DNA from: Bradyrhizobium rifense
GTDB lineage: Bacteria; Pseudomonadota; Alphaproteobacteria; Rhizobiales; Xanthobacteraceae
NCBI RefSeq assembly: GCF_008123425.1
Contig: NZ_VSSS01000036.1
Location: forward strand, 1 to 60,127
Length of the DNA: 60,127 bases
Reading direction: 5' to 3'
Shown one piece after another: positions 1 through 8,188 of the stretch. Both the position numbers and the translations under genes were made by a program. How positions within the stretch are numbered: position 1 is the first letter of the stretch; every line of letters begins with the position of its first letter. The notes under the pieces are model-generated. The model worked only from the letters and a program-made list of their open reading frames with translations. It ran no database searches and was not told the DNA's origin.

Positions 1-12
1 TCGCGCTATTAC

Positions 13-102
13 AAGGGTGGGTAAAGCGAAGCGTGCCCACCAGCTCTGTCTTGATGTCGATAGATGGTGGGCACGGCGCAAACGCGCCTTTGCCCACCCT
101 AC
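13..102. repeat. REP-like hairpin repeat, copy 1
   Basis: Two facing arms are visible: the left arm contains GGGTGGG followed by AAAGCGAAGCGTGCCCACC, and the right arm contains GGTGGGCACGGCGC ending in GCCCACCCTAC. They can fold into an imperfect long hairpin. The same sequence recurs at 8051-8140 in the opposite orientation, with almost the same arms and a different loop. It lies at the 3' end of phnF. This is a dispersed intergenic palindrome with no coding content; short ORFs across it are spurious. Confidence 0.75.
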
Positions 103-134
103 GATTCCAGTTTCGTGGAGAGAGGATCGGCCCC

Positions 135-863
135 CTACGGCTCGACCAAAAACTCCACCCGCTCCGCCGCGAAGCGCGAGTGCTTCGTCACCAGCGGCTT
201 GCCCTCGAGATCGAGGTCCGTCGCGTCGACCACCAGGATCGGCCGCCCCAGCGGCAGATCGAGCCGCGCGGCGTCGGTGGCGTCAACGATGCCGGCGGTG
301 ATCCGGGTGGCGCCGCGGCGGTAATCGCCGATCCCGTAATGCTCGAGCATCTTCGTCATCGAGCGCGTCGCGGCAAACACCGTGCCCGCGCCGGGAAACA
401 GTTCCGCAGACAGCCAGGTGGTGGAGACGCAGATCGGCGTGCGGTCGGCGAGGCGGATGGCCTCGATCCGCACCAGCGGCGCGCCGGTCTTCAACCCCAG
501 TTCCCGCGCGACCTCGCGGGTCGCGACGTCTTCTGACGCCTCGATCATCCGGCCATGCGGCTCACGGCCGTCGGCGCCGACGATCTCCGAGAAGCGCGTG
601 CGCGAGCGCAGCGGATAAGCGAGCTTCTGCGCCTCGACATAGGTTCCGCTGCCGCGCTCGGCGCGCACGATGCCGCGCTCGGCGAGCGCTGCCAGCGCAC
701 GTCGCACGGTGTGGCGATTGACGCGATAGGTTTCGGCGATCTCCATCTCGCCCGGCAATTTGTCGCCTGCGGCAAAACGGCCGTCGGCGATGCCGCGCTC
801 GATGCCGTCGGCAACGAGGCGCCACAACGCGACGCCTGAGGAGGCGGTGTCCTGCATGCTCAT
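135..863 (-). CDS. phnF: PhnF, GntR/HutC-type phosphonate regulator
   Basis: This is a 242-residue GntR-family repressor. An N-terminal winged helix-turn-helix spans about residues 10-78, with the run GDKLPGEMEIAETYRVNRHTV typical of the family (shown here only as the positions around 33-53). A C-terminal UTRA effector domain spans about 95-238. It is divergent from phnG, and the 120-bp gap holds a Pho-box-like site and a long palindrome likely to be its own operator. By family knowledge PhnF represses phn genes and responds to phosphate or a phosphonate-derived ligand. A second ATG lies two codons in, so the exact start is uncertain by 2 residues. Confidence 0.9.
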   Translation of the reverse strand: MSMQDTASSGVALWRLVADGIERGIADGRFAAGDKLPGEMEIAETYRVNRHTVRRALAALAERGIVRAERGSGTYVEAQKLAYPLRSRTRFSEIVGADGREPHGRMIEASEDVATREVARELGLKTGAPLVRIEAIRLADRTPICVSTTWLSAELFPGAGTVFAATRSMTKMLEHYGIGDYRRGATRITAGIVDATDAARLDLPLGRPILVVDATDLDLEGKPLVTKHSRFAAERVEFLVEP

Positions 864-896
864 GTCGGCGGCCAGCCTAGCCCGAAAATCACACGT

Positions 897-914
897 TTGT
901 CACGAAACAGTCAT
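897..914 (+). promoter_or_regulatory. Pho-box-like PhoB binding site
   Basis: TTGTCAC-GAAA-CAGTCAT fits the PhoB box layout of two CTGTCAT-like heptamers separated by 4 bases (5 of 7 and 6 of 7 matches). It sits in the phnF-phnG intergenic gap, about 70 bases before the phnG start, where phosphate-starvation control of a C-P lyase operon would be expected. It is called from pattern only. Confidence 0.6.
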
Positions 915-926
915 GGCGCTTCCGTA

Positions 927-956
927 TCAAGTTGTCTATTATCATAGACAACTTGA
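927..956. promoter_or_regulatory. Palindromic operator, probably for PhnF
   Basis: This is a perfect inverted repeat with 12-base arms, TCAAGTTGTCTA and TAGACAACTTGA, separated by TTATCA. It lies between phnF and phnG, 27 bases before the phnG ATG. GntR/HutC-type regulators bind such dyads, so it is very likely the PhnF operator controlling both divergent units. The match to PhnF is inferred from position. Confidence 0.75.
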
Positions 957-982
957 GTTCGGCAAGTTCTGTCAAAAGGTCG

Positions 983-1447
983 ATGGATTCGGTGACCCAG
1001 CACAACACCCAGCAAGCCCAGCGCCAGGCCGCCATGGCCGTGCTGGCGCACGCGGAGGCGGGCGAGATCGCCGCCCGCCTCCGCACGATCCCCTTGCCCG
1101 GCCATCAGGATTTGCGCGAACCGGAGAACGGTCTGGTGATGCTGCGCGGCCGGGTCGGCGGCGACGGCGCGCCGTTCAATCTCGGCGAAGCGACGGTGTC
1201 GCGCGCCGCGGTGCGGCTTGCGAGCGGCGAGGTCGGCTTCGGCTACACGCTCGGGCGCGACGGAGAGAAGGCGCGGCTGATCGCGCTGTGCGACGCGCTT
1301 GTCCAATCGCGCGATTTTGGCGGGCTGGTGGAGCGCGACGTTATCGCGCCGTTGCGAGAGCAGCTTATGATTCGGCGCAAGCAGGCGGCGGAAGAGACCG
1401 CTGCGACGAAGGTTGATTTCTACACCATGGTGCGCGGTGAGGGGTGA
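983..1447 (+). CDS. phnG: PhnG, C-P lyase complex subunit
   Basis: This 154-residue protein is the first gene of the phnGHIJKLMN cluster. PhnG is a core subunit of the PhnGHIJ complex and, with PhnH, PhnI and PhnL, couples a phosphonate to ribose 5-triphosphate made from ATP. The body shows the usual pattern of an early GEIA region and a late LMIRRKQAAEETAATKVDF-type tail. An in-frame ATG at 932 lies inside the regulatory palindrome, so the ATG at 983 (MDSVTQHNTQ) is chosen. phnH starts 4 bases after the stop, so translation is probably coupled. Confidence 0.9.
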   Translation: MDSVTQHNTQQAQRQAAMAVLAHAEAGEIAARLRTIPLPGHQDLREPENGLVMLRGRVGGDGAPFNLGEATVSRAAVRLASGEVGFGYTLGRDGEKARLIALCDALVQSRDFGGLVERDVIAPLREQLMIRRKQAAEETAATKVDFYTMVRGEG

Positions 1448-1451
1448 GGCC

Positions 1452-2060
1452 ATGACCACGATTGCGGAACTGCCGCCCGGTTTCGTCGACAAGGTATTGT
1501 CGGCGCAATCGACCTTTCGCTCAGTGATGGATGCGATGGCGCGGCCGGGTGCGGTCCAGCGCATCGTGCCGATGGCGGGAACGGCCGGCCCGATGATGCG
1601 CGGCACCGCCGCGATCGCGCTGACGCTGTTCGACCACGACACGCCACTCTGGCTCGATGCGGGGATGTCGGAAAGCTCCGACGTCCTGAAATGGCTCAAG
1701 TTCCACACCGGCGCGCCGGTGATCCAGGATTCCTCGATCGCGGCCTTCGCGCTGATCAGTGACGGCGGTGCGCTGCCCTCGCTCGAGCGTTTTGCGCTCG
1801 GCACCAACGAGTATCCGGATCGTTCGACGACGATAATCATCCAGGTCGAGAGCCTGGCCTCAGGACGGAGCTTCGAGCTGCGCGGCCCCGGCATCGACGG
1901 TGTCGCAACGCTCCAGGCGTCGATCAAGCCGTTCGACCTGTTTGAACGTCTGCATCTCAACGAGACGCTGTTTCCGCGCGGTATCGACGTGGTTCTGGTC
2001 GCCGATGATGCCGTGGTGGCGATTCCGCGCACCACGCGTGTCATGAGCAAGGGAGGCTGA
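1452..2060 (+). CDS. phnH: PhnH, C-P lyase complex subunit
   Basis: This 202-residue PhnH has the normal length for the family. It begins MTTIAELPPGFVDKV; the early motif QSTFRSVMDAMARPG and the central segment LWLD...DVLKWLKFHTGAP are characteristic. It is a structural subunit of the C-P lyase core, resembling PLP-enzyme folds but without cofactor. An upstream in-frame start at 1413 overlaps phnG and is not used; GTGAGG just before 1452 serves as the ribosome binding site. phnI follows after 3 bases. Confidence 0.92.
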   Translation: MTTIAELPPGFVDKVLSAQSTFRSVMDAMARPGAVQRIVPMAGTAGPMMRGTAAIALTLFDHDTPLWLDAGMSESSDVLKWLKFHTGAPVIQDSSIAAFALISDGGALPSLERFALGTNEYPDRSTTIIIQVESLASGRSFELRGPGIDGVATLQASIKPFDLFERLHLNETLFPRGIDVVLVADDAVVAIPRTTRVMSKGG

Positions 2061-2063
2061 CGC

Positions 2064-3179
2064 ATGTATGTCGCAGTCAAAGGCGGCGAACGCGCCATCG
2101 AGAACGCTCATCGCCTGCTCGCCAACGCGCGGCGCGGCGACCAGAGCGTTGCGGAAGTCTCCCTCGACCAGATCTCGGAACAGCTCGGGCTCGCCGTCGA
2201 CCGCGTCATGAGTGAAGGTTCGCTCTATGACCGCGAGCTTGCTGCGCTCGCGATCAAGCAGGCGCGCGGCGATCTGATCGAGGCGATCTTCCTGGTCCGC
2301 GCCTTCCGCGCCACCTTGCCGCGCTTCGGCGCCAGCGCGCCGGTCAACACCGGCGCCATGCGGGTGCAGCGGCGGGTGTCCTCGACCTTCAAGGACATTC
2401 CCGGCGGCCAGATCCTCGGACCGACCTTCGACTACACCCATCGCCTGCTGGATCCCTCGCTTAGCCAGGGCTTTGTGCCGGAAGCGCCGGCTGTGGCCGC
2501 AGCCTCGACGGCACCGACGCCGCGCGTGACGGATATCCTGGGCCGCGATGGGTTGATCGAATCCTCGCCCCAAGCCGAAGACGGCGCCAGCGTCGGCGAT
2601 CTCACCCGCGAGCCGCTGAACTTTCCTGCGGACCGCGATCTGCGCCTGCAAAATCTCGCCCGTGGCGACGAAGGCTTTCTGCTGGCGATGGGCTACTCCA
2701 CCCAGCGTGGCTACGGCCGCAACCATCCCTTCGCCGGCGAGATCCGCTTCGGCGAGGTCGAGGTCGAATTTGCAGCCGAAGATGTCGGCTTTGCCGTGCC
2801 GCTCGGCTCGATCGAGCTGACGGAGTGCCAGATGGTCAACCAGTTCAAGGGTTCGGCGACGGAAGCGCCGTGCTTCACCCGCGGCTATGGCCTCGCCTTC
2901 GGCCAGAGCGAGCGCAAGACCATGTCGATGGCGCTGGTCGACCGGGCGCTGCGCGCTCGCGAGCTCGGTGAAGAGCTCGGAGCCCCGGCGCAAGATGAAG
3001 AATTCATATTGTCGCATTCGGACAACGTCCAGGCGACCGGCTTCGTCGAGCATCTGAAGCTGCCGCATTATGTCGACTTCCAGTCCGAGCTCGGCCTGCT
3101 GCGCAAGCTGCGAAAGGAATTTGCCGAAGCTTCTGCCGAAGCCAATGCGCCTGATGCCATGAAGGAGGCCGCGGAATGA
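2064..3179 (+). CDS. phnI: PhnI, C-P lyase nucleosidase-like subunit
   Basis: This 371-residue PhnI opens with MYVAVKGGERAIENAHRLL, the standard family start. PhnI is the nucleosidase component: alone it splits ATP or GTP to adenine or guanine, and in complex it supports transfer of the phosphonate to C1 of ribose triphosphate. A conserved stretch around residues 205-230 (LLAMGYSTQRGYGRNHPFAGE) and the C-terminal LSHSDNVQATGFVEHLKLPHY match the family. The last codons overlap phnJ by 4 bases (ATGA), indicating tight coupling. Confidence 0.95.
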   Translation: MYVAVKGGERAIENAHRLLANARRGDQSVAEVSLDQISEQLGLAVDRVMSEGSLYDRELAALAIKQARGDLIEAIFLVRAFRATLPRFGASAPVNTGAMRVQRRVSSTFKDIPGGQILGPTFDYTHRLLDPSLSQGFVPEAPAVAAASTAPTPRVTDILGRDGLIESSPQAEDGASVGDLTREPLNFPADRDLRLQNLARGDEGFLLAMGYSTQRGYGRNHPFAGEIRFGEVEVEFAAEDVGFAVPLGSIELTECQMVNQFKGSATEAPCFTRGYGLAFGQSERKTMSMALVDRALRARELGEELGAPAQDEEFILSHSDNVQATGFVEHLKLPHYVDFQSELGLLRKLRKEFAEASAEANAPDAMKEAAE

Positions 3180-4072
3180 ACGCGCCCGCCTACAATTTCG
3201 CCTATCTCGACGAGCAGACCAAGCGGATGATCCGCCGCGCGATCCTGAAGGCGATCGCGATCCCCGGTTACCAGGTGCCGTTTGCCAGCCGCGAAATGCC
3301 GATGCCCTATGGCTGGGGCACCGGCGGCGTGCAGGTGACCGCCGCGATCCTGGGACCGCAGGACGTGCTAAAGGTGATCGACCAGGGCTCCGACGACACC
3401 ACCAACGCGATCTCGATCCGCAAATTCTTTGCCAAGACGGCCGGCGTTGCCACGACGACCTCGACGGACGAGGCGACCGTGATCCAGACGCGCCATCGCA
3501 TTCCCGAGGTCGCGCTGCACGCGAACCAGGTGCTGGTCTATCAGGTGCCGATCCCGGAGCCCCTGCGCTTCCTCGAGCCGCGCGAGACCGAGACGCGGCG
3601 CATGCACGCGCTGGCCGAATACGGCCTGATGCATGTGAAGCTGTACGAGGACATCGCCCGCTTCGGCCATATCGCGACCGCCTACGCCTATCCGGTCAAG
3701 GTGAATGGGCGCTACGTGATGGATCCGTCGCCGACTCCGAAATTCGACAATCCCAAGATGGACAATTGCCCGGCGTTGCAATTGTTCGGCGCCGGCCGCG
3801 AGAAGCGCATCTATGCGATCCCGCCCTATACGAAAGTTGTGTCGCTCGATTTCGAAGACCACCCGTTCGAGCCCTATCGCTTCAACGCGCCCTGTGCGCT
3901 GTGCGCCGCTGAAAATTCCTATCTCGATGAGATCGTCACCGACGACAAGGGCAGCCGCATGTTCGTCTGCTCGGATACAGATTATTGCGAGGGACGTCAG
4001 GCCGCCGGCCATCACGGTGCCCTGAGTGCTGCGCCGTACAAGGACAAGGCGCAGGGAGGTGCAAATGGCTGA
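3176..4072 (+). CDS. phnJ: PhnJ, radical SAM C-P lyase
   Basis: This is the catalytic subunit (298 residues) that cleaves the carbon-phosphorus bond of 5-phosphoribosyl 1-phosphonate using a [4Fe-4S] cluster and S-adenosylmethionine. Cysteines at 240, 243, 265 and 271 (CALC, then FVC and YC) correspond, with an offset of one, to the E. coli cysteines 241, 244, 266 and 272 that bind the cluster or act in the radical relay. The N-terminal YAYLDEQTKRMIRRA-type region and AIPGYQVPFASREMPMPYGW are classic. It overlaps phnI by 4 bases and phnK by 8. Confidence 0.96.
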   Translation: MNAPAYNFAYLDEQTKRMIRRAILKAIAIPGYQVPFASREMPMPYGWGTGGVQVTAAILGPQDVLKVIDQGSDDTTNAISIRKFFAKTAGVATTTSTDEATVIQTRHRIPEVALHANQVLVYQVPIPEPLRFLEPRETETRRMHALAEYGLMHVKLYEDIARFGHIATAYAYPVKVNGRYVMDPSPTPKFDNPKMDNCPALQLFGAGREKRIYAIPPYTKVVSLDFEDHPFEPYRFNAPCALCAAENSYLDEIVTDDKGSRMFVCSDTDYCEGRQAAGHHGALSAAPYKDKAQGGANG

Positions 4073-4862
4073 TCAGGATCTGCTCGAAACCGATCAGCCG
4101 CTGCTCGTTGCGAACGCGCTCAGCAAGTCCTACGGCCGCATTGCGGCGTGCCGTGACGTATCGTTCTCGCTCTATCCCGGCGAGGTGCTGGCGATCGTCG
4201 GCGAATCCGGCTCCGGCAAGTCGACGCTACTGCAACTCCTGTCGGGCCAGCTTGCCACCAGCGGCGGGCAGGTGTCCTACCGGATGCGCGACGGCGTCAC
4301 CCGCGACCTCGCCGCGCTTGGCGAAGCCGAGCGGCGCCTGCTGTTCCGCACCGATTGGGGCTTTGTGCATCAGGATCCGGCGCAGGGCCTGCGCATGGCG
4401 GTCTCCGCCGGCGCCAATGTCGGCGAGCGGCTGATGGCGGTGGGTTGGAATCATTACGGCCGGATTCGCGAGTCCGCCTCCGACTGGCTGACGCGGGTCG
4501 AGATCGACGTCGCCCGTATCGATGATGCGCCGCGCACCTATTCGGGCGGCATGCGCCAGCGCCTCCAGATCGCGCGCAACCTCGTCACCGGTCCGCGGCT
4601 GGTGTTCATGGACGAGCCGACCGGCGGGCTCGATGTTTCAGTGCAGGCCCGCCTGCTCGATCTCCTGCGCAATCTCGTCGCCGAACTGCATCTCGCCGTC
4701 GTCATCGTCACCCACGATCTCGCGGTCGCGCGCCTTCTGTCGCATCGCGTGATGGTGATGAAGGGTGGCCGCGTCATCGAGACCGGCCTCACCGACCAGG
4801 TGCTGGACGATCCGCGCGAGCCTTACACCCAGCTTCTCGTCTCGTCGATTCTGCCGCCATAA
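4065..4862 (+). CDS. phnK: PhnK, ABC-type ATPase of C-P lyase
   Basis: This is a 265-residue ABC ATPase. Walker A (GESGSGKSTL), the signature motif (YSGGMRQRL) and Walker B with the catalytic Glu (LVFMDEPTGGLD) are intact. PhnK docks on PhnJ in the C-P lyase core complex rather than on a membrane permease. The start at 4065 overlaps the phnJ stop by 8 bases and is preceded by GGGAGGT, a strong ribosome binding site. An in-frame start at 4026 lies inside phnJ and is rejected. Confidence 0.93.
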   Translation: MADQDLLETDQPLLVANALSKSYGRIAACRDVSFSLYPGEVLAIVGESGSGKSTLLQLLSGQLATSGGQVSYRMRDGVTRDLAALGEAERRLLFRTDWGFVHQDPAQGLRMAVSAGANVGERLMAVGWNHYGRIRESASDWLTRVEIDVARIDDAPRTYSGGMRQRLQIARNLVTGPRLVFMDEPTGGLDVSVQARLLDLLRNLVAELHLAVVIVTHDLAVARLLSHRVMVMKGGRVIETGLTDQVLDDPREPYTQLLVSSILPP

Positions 4863-4872
4863 GCCTTCTCAC

Positions 4873-5583
4873 ATGAGCCTTTCTATGACCGCCATGATCG
4901 ACATCGCCGACGCCAACAAGACCTTCACGATGCACCTGCAAGGCGGCATCGAATTGCCTGTCGTGCGCGGCGTGAACTTCCACGTCAATCCGGGCGAATG
5001 CGTCGTGCTGTCCGGTCCGTCCGGCGCCGGCAAATCCTCGATCCTGAAGATGATCTTCGGTAATTATCGCTGCGACTCCGGCCGCATCGGCATCCGCCAT
5101 CGCGGCGAGGTGATCGACCTCGCCACCGCCGAGCCGCGGCAGGTCCTCAACGTCCGCCGCGCCACTATTGGCTATGTCAGCCAGTTTTTGCGTGCGGTAC
5201 CGCGGGTCGCCACAATCGACGTCGTCGCTGAGCCCTTGATCGTCAACGGCATGGCTCGCGTCGATGCGCAGGCGCGCGCAGGCGAGCTCCTGCATCGTCT
5301 CAACATCCCTGAAAGGCTCTGGCAGCTTCCGCCCGCGACCTTCTCCGGCGGCGAGCAGCAGCGCGTCAACATCGCGCGCGGCTTCATTTCGGACCTGCCG
5401 ATCCTGCTGCTGGATGAGCCGACCGCCTCGCTTGATGCCGCCAACCGCGCCGTCGTGGTCGCGCTGGTCGCCGAGAAGAAGCGCCAGGGCGTCGCCATGG
5501 TCGCGATTGTGCATGACGACGAAATCCGCCATTTGATTGCCGACCGCATCGTCGATGTCACCAGCTTTGCCGCCGCGGCCTGA
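4873..5583 (+). CDS. phnL: PhnL, ABC-type ATPase of phosphonate pathway
   Basis: This is a 236-residue second ABC ATPase of the cluster. Walker A is GPSGAGKSSI, the signature FSGGEQQRVN and Walker B ILLLDEPTASLD. PhnL takes part with PhnG, PhnH and PhnI in forming the ribose triphosphate phosphonate and can join PhnK as an ABC dimer. ATGs at 4873, 4885 and 4894 are possible; the first is chosen. No permease gene is near, in agreement with a soluble role. Confidence 0.92.
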   Translation: MSLSMTAMIDIADANKTFTMHLQGGIELPVVRGVNFHVNPGECVVLSGPSGAGKSSILKMIFGNYRCDSGRIGIRHRGEVIDLATAEPRQVLNVRRATIGYVSQFLRAVPRVATIDVVAEPLIVNGMARVDAQARAGELLHRLNIPERLWQLPPATFSGGEQQRVNIARGFISDLPILLLDEPTASLDAANRAVVVALVAEKKRQGVAMVAIVHDDEIRHLIADRIVDVTSFAAAA

Positions 5584-5595
5584 AGGAAGAGGGAC

Positions 5596-6753
5596 ATGAA
5601 CGCCAAGCCGAAGGACATCGTGATCGCCAATGCCAGGATCGTGCTGGCTGACCGGGTGATCGAACAGGGCTGGCTTGCTCTCGCGGACGGACGCATTGCC
5701 GAGATCGGCGAGGGCAGGGCGCCTGCAGGCGCCGAGGATGCCGGCGGCGATCTCATCATGCCCGGCCTGATCGAGCTCCACACCGACCATCTCGAAGCGC
5801 ATTACGTGCCGCGCCCAAAGGTGTTCTGGAATCCGGTCGCTGCCGTCATCTCCTATGACGGCCAGCTCGCGACCTCGGGCATCACCACCGTGTTCGATTC
5901 GCTGCGGGTCTGGCGCGAGGACGGTGCCGAGGAGGTCGATGGCCGCGCCGGCGTGCTCGCCGCCGCGATCACGACCGCACGCGATTCCGATTTGCTGCGC
6001 GCCGACCACTTCCTGCATCTGCGCTGCGAAATCCCGATGCCGAGTGTGGTCGAGGAAGCCAAGGAGCTGATCGACCGGCCCGACGTCAAGCTGATGTCGC
6101 TGATGGACCACACCCCCGGCCAGCGCCAGTTTCGCGACGAGGTCAAGCTGCGCGACTATTACCGCGGCAAGGGCGGCGGCAAGACCGATGCCGAGCTCGA
6201 CGAGCTGTTCGCGAAGCGGTTCGACTACCAGAAGAAATACGCCGCGGCCAATATGCGCGAGATCGTGTCGCTGGCGCATATGTACAAGATACCGCTCGCG
6301 AGCCATGACGACACCACCGAGGAGAATGTCGCCGACGCCGTGCGTGACGGTGTCGCAGTGGCGGAATTCCCGACCACGTTGGAGGCGGCGCGCGGCCTGC
6401 ATCAGGCCGGCATCGATATCCTGATGGGGGCGCCCAACGTCGTGCGCGGCGGCTCGCATTCGGGCAACATCGCAGCGGTCGATCTCGCCCGCGAGGGCCT
6501 GCTCGACATCCTGTCGTCGGACTACATCCCGTCCAGCCTGCTGATGGGCGCGCTGCAACTGCCCGAGCATGCGCCCTCGATCAGCCTGCCGGCGGCCGTT
6601 CGCACCGTGACCAAGGCACCCGCCGACGCCGTCGGCCTCACCGACCGCGGCGAGATCGCAATCGGCAAGCGCGCCGATCTGATCCGCGTCCACGTCGCAG
6701 GCAGCGTTCCCGTGGTTCGCAGCGTCTGGCGGGAAGGGGGCCGTGTCGCATGA
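5596..6753 (+). CDS. phnM: PhnM, RPnTP diphosphohydrolase
   Basis: This is a 385-residue amidohydrolase-superfamily enzyme. It hydrolyses ribose 1-phosphonate 5-triphosphate to the 5-phosphate plus pyrophosphate before the radical step. The metal-binding motif ELHTDHLEAHY is near residue 60, and the later SHDDTTEEN and GAPNVVRGGSHSGN segments carry further ligands. The terminal region DRGEIAIGKRADLIRV is the typical amidohydrolase tail. It overlaps phnN by 4 bases. Confidence 0.94.
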   Translation: MNAKPKDIVIANARIVLADRVIEQGWLALADGRIAEIGEGRAPAGAEDAGGDLIMPGLIELHTDHLEAHYVPRPKVFWNPVAAVISYDGQLATSGITTVFDSLRVWREDGAEEVDGRAGVLAAAITTARDSDLLRADHFLHLRCEIPMPSVVEEAKELIDRPDVKLMSLMDHTPGQRQFRDEVKLRDYYRGKGGGKTDAELDELFAKRFDYQKKYAAANMREIVSLAHMYKIPLASHDDTTEENVADAVRDGVAVAEFPTTLEAARGLHQAGIDILMGAPNVVRGGSHSGNIAAVDLAREGLLDILSSDYIPSSLLMGALQLPEHAPSISLPAAVRTVTKAPADAVGLTDRGEIAIGKRADLIRVHVAGSVPVVRSVWREGGRVA

Positions 6754-7346
6754 GCGAGACCGTCACGACGGCGACGGACGCGGCGGGCGCGATCGGGCCA
6801 GGGCGGCTGGTGCTCGTGGTCGGCCCGAGCGGCGCCGGGAAGGACACGCTGCTGCGGCTGGCGCAGGCGGCCTGTGTTGACGATCACGATGTCGTCTTCC
6901 CGCGCCGCGTCGTGACGCGCGCGTCCTCTGCCGACGAGGACAATATTGCGGTGAGCGCCGACGAATTCGCCCGCGCGCGCGATCATGGCGATTTCGCCGT
7001 GTATTGGGACGCGCATGGGCATTCCTACGCCCTGCCGCTGGAGATCAACGACGACATCCGTGCGGGGCGGGCCGTCGTGTCCAACGTCTCGCGCACCGTG
7101 ATCGCTGCGCTACGCCAGGCCTATGCAAATGTCATCGTGGTCGCGATCACCGCGCCGCCGGACGTGCTGGCGCAGCGCCTTGCCGCGCGCGCGCGTCACA
7201 CCGACGGCAATATCGCGGACCGGCTCGCGCGCAGCGTCGATGACGCCTCGGCCAATGCCGACGTCACCATCCTCAATGCCGGCAGCGCGGACTATCACGG
7301 CCGCCAGCTTGTGCGCGTGATCAGGAATGAAAGCTGGCGCGAGTGA
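6750..7346 (+). CDS. phnN: PhnN, ribose 1,5-bisphosphate phosphokinase
   Basis: This 198-residue P-loop kinase has GPSGAGKDTL near residue 30 and a guanylate-kinase-like fold. PhnN converts ribose 1,5-bisphosphate to PRPP, feeding the product of the C-P lyase pathway back to nucleotide synthesis. The RRVVTRASSADEDN and FAVYWDAHGHSYALP segments are family landmarks. The start overlaps the phnM stop (ATGA). No phnP, whose product makes the ribose 1,5-bisphosphate, is visible in the window. Confidence 0.92.
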   Translation: MSETVTTATDAAGAIGPGRLVLVVGPSGAGKDTLLRLAQAACVDDHDVVFPRRVVTRASSADEDNIAVSADEFARARDHGDFAVYWDAHGHSYALPLEINDDIRAGRAVVSNVSRTVIAALRQAYANVIVVAITAPPDVLAQRLAARARHTDGNIADRLARSVDDASANADVTILNAGSADYHGRQLVRVIRNESWRE

Positions 7347-7373
7347 CGGCCGGCGCAACACGGAGAGAGTGGA

Positions 7374-7985
7374 ATGACGGTGATCAAGACGGTCGAGGAA
7401 CTCGAGGCCATCTACGGCGCCGTTGGTGACGCCTCGACCGTGAAAGTCGCCGACCACGTTACCCCGCTCTACCGCATCTTTATCGAGAAGGCGCCGTTCG
7501 CGGCGCTGGCCACCATCGGGCCCGAGGGCATCGACTGCTCGCCGCGCGGCGATCTCCCCGGCTTCGTCCGCATCCACGATCAGCATACTCTGATGTTGCC
7601 CGATCGTCGCGGCAACAACCGGGTCGATTCGCTGCGCAACATCGTGCGCGATCCCAGGGTGTCGCTGATGTTCCTGATCCCCGGCTCCGGCAACGCGGTT
7701 CGTGCCAACGGCCGCGCGCATCTCTCGGTCGATCCGGACTTGCTTGCTTCGTTCAAGGTCGAGGGCAAGCCGCCGCGCAGCGTCATGGTGATGCATGTGG
7801 AAGAGATCTACTTCCAGTGCGCCCGCGCCATCGTCCGCTCCGACCTCTGGAATCCCGACAAGCGCATCGACCCCAAGACGCTGCCGACACCAGGGCAGAT
7901 CCTTGCCGAGATGAGCCAGAACACGGTTGGCGGCGAGGAGTATGACAGCATCTGGCCGGAGCGCGCCGCGGCGACGATGTGGTGA
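7374..7985 (+). CDS. PPOX-class FMN-dependent flavoprotein
   Basis: This 203-residue protein has a split-barrel FMN-binding fold of the pyridoxamine 5'-phosphate oxidase-like class (MSMEG_1061-type family). Visible landmarks are AALATIGPEGIDCSPRGD, LPDRRGNNRVDSLRNI, a FLIPG segment and a C-terminal EQ-poor tail with the AEMSQNTVGGEEYD run. The substrate is unknown. It starts 28 bases after phnN with a GGAGAG ribosome binding site, so it may be cotranscribed with the phn genes, although it is not a known part of C-P lyase. Confidence 0.8.
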   Translation: MTVIKTVEELEAIYGAVGDASTVKVADHVTPLYRIFIEKAPFAALATIGPEGIDCSPRGDLPGFVRIHDQHTLMLPDRRGNNRVDSLRNIVRDPRVSLMFLIPGSGNAVRANGRAHLSVDPDLLASFKVEGKPPRSVMVMHVEEIYFQCARAIVRSDLWNPDKRIDPKTLPTPGQILAEMSQNTVGGEEYDSIWPERAAATMW

Positions 7986-7987
7986 AT

Positions 7988-8030
7988 GCTGTCTTTCCCT
8001 CTCCCCTTGCGGGAGACGGGTGAGGGGTTT
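7988..8030. repeat. Short hairpin, possible terminator or repeat
   Basis: CCCTCTCCCC-TTGCGGGAGACGGGTGAGGGG can fold into an imperfect GC-rich hairpin just after the PPOX gene stop. It lacks a clean T-tract, so it may be a dispersed repeat rather than an intrinsic terminator. Confidence 0.4.
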
Positions 8031-8050
8031 GTCTCCGCGAGTCTGGAATC

Positions 8051-8140
8051 GTAGGGTGGGCAAAGGCGTACTTGCGCCGTGCCCACGATCTCTCCGTGGT
8101 CGCGAGAAATGGTGGGCACGCTTCGCTTTGCCCACCCTAC
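8051..8140. repeat. REP-like hairpin repeat, copy 2
   Basis: GTAGGGTGGGCAAAGGCG at the left and CGCTTCGCTTTGCCCACCC TAC at the right form the arms of a 90-base imperfect palindrome. Inner GCCGTGCCCAC and GTGGGCACG also face one another. This is the same family as 13-102 in reverse orientation. It lies between two convergently transcribed genes (PPOX protein and SDR), a typical REP location. Confidence 0.8.
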
Positions 8141-8188
8141 GGCGTTCCCCGAGCTTGGAAGAGGAAGCCCGCCGCAGACACCAAACGT

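Noticed and set aside
4789..6693. 634-codon minus-strand ORF opposite phnL and phnM
   Set aside because: It is the mirror of two recognised genes and has no recognisable domain.
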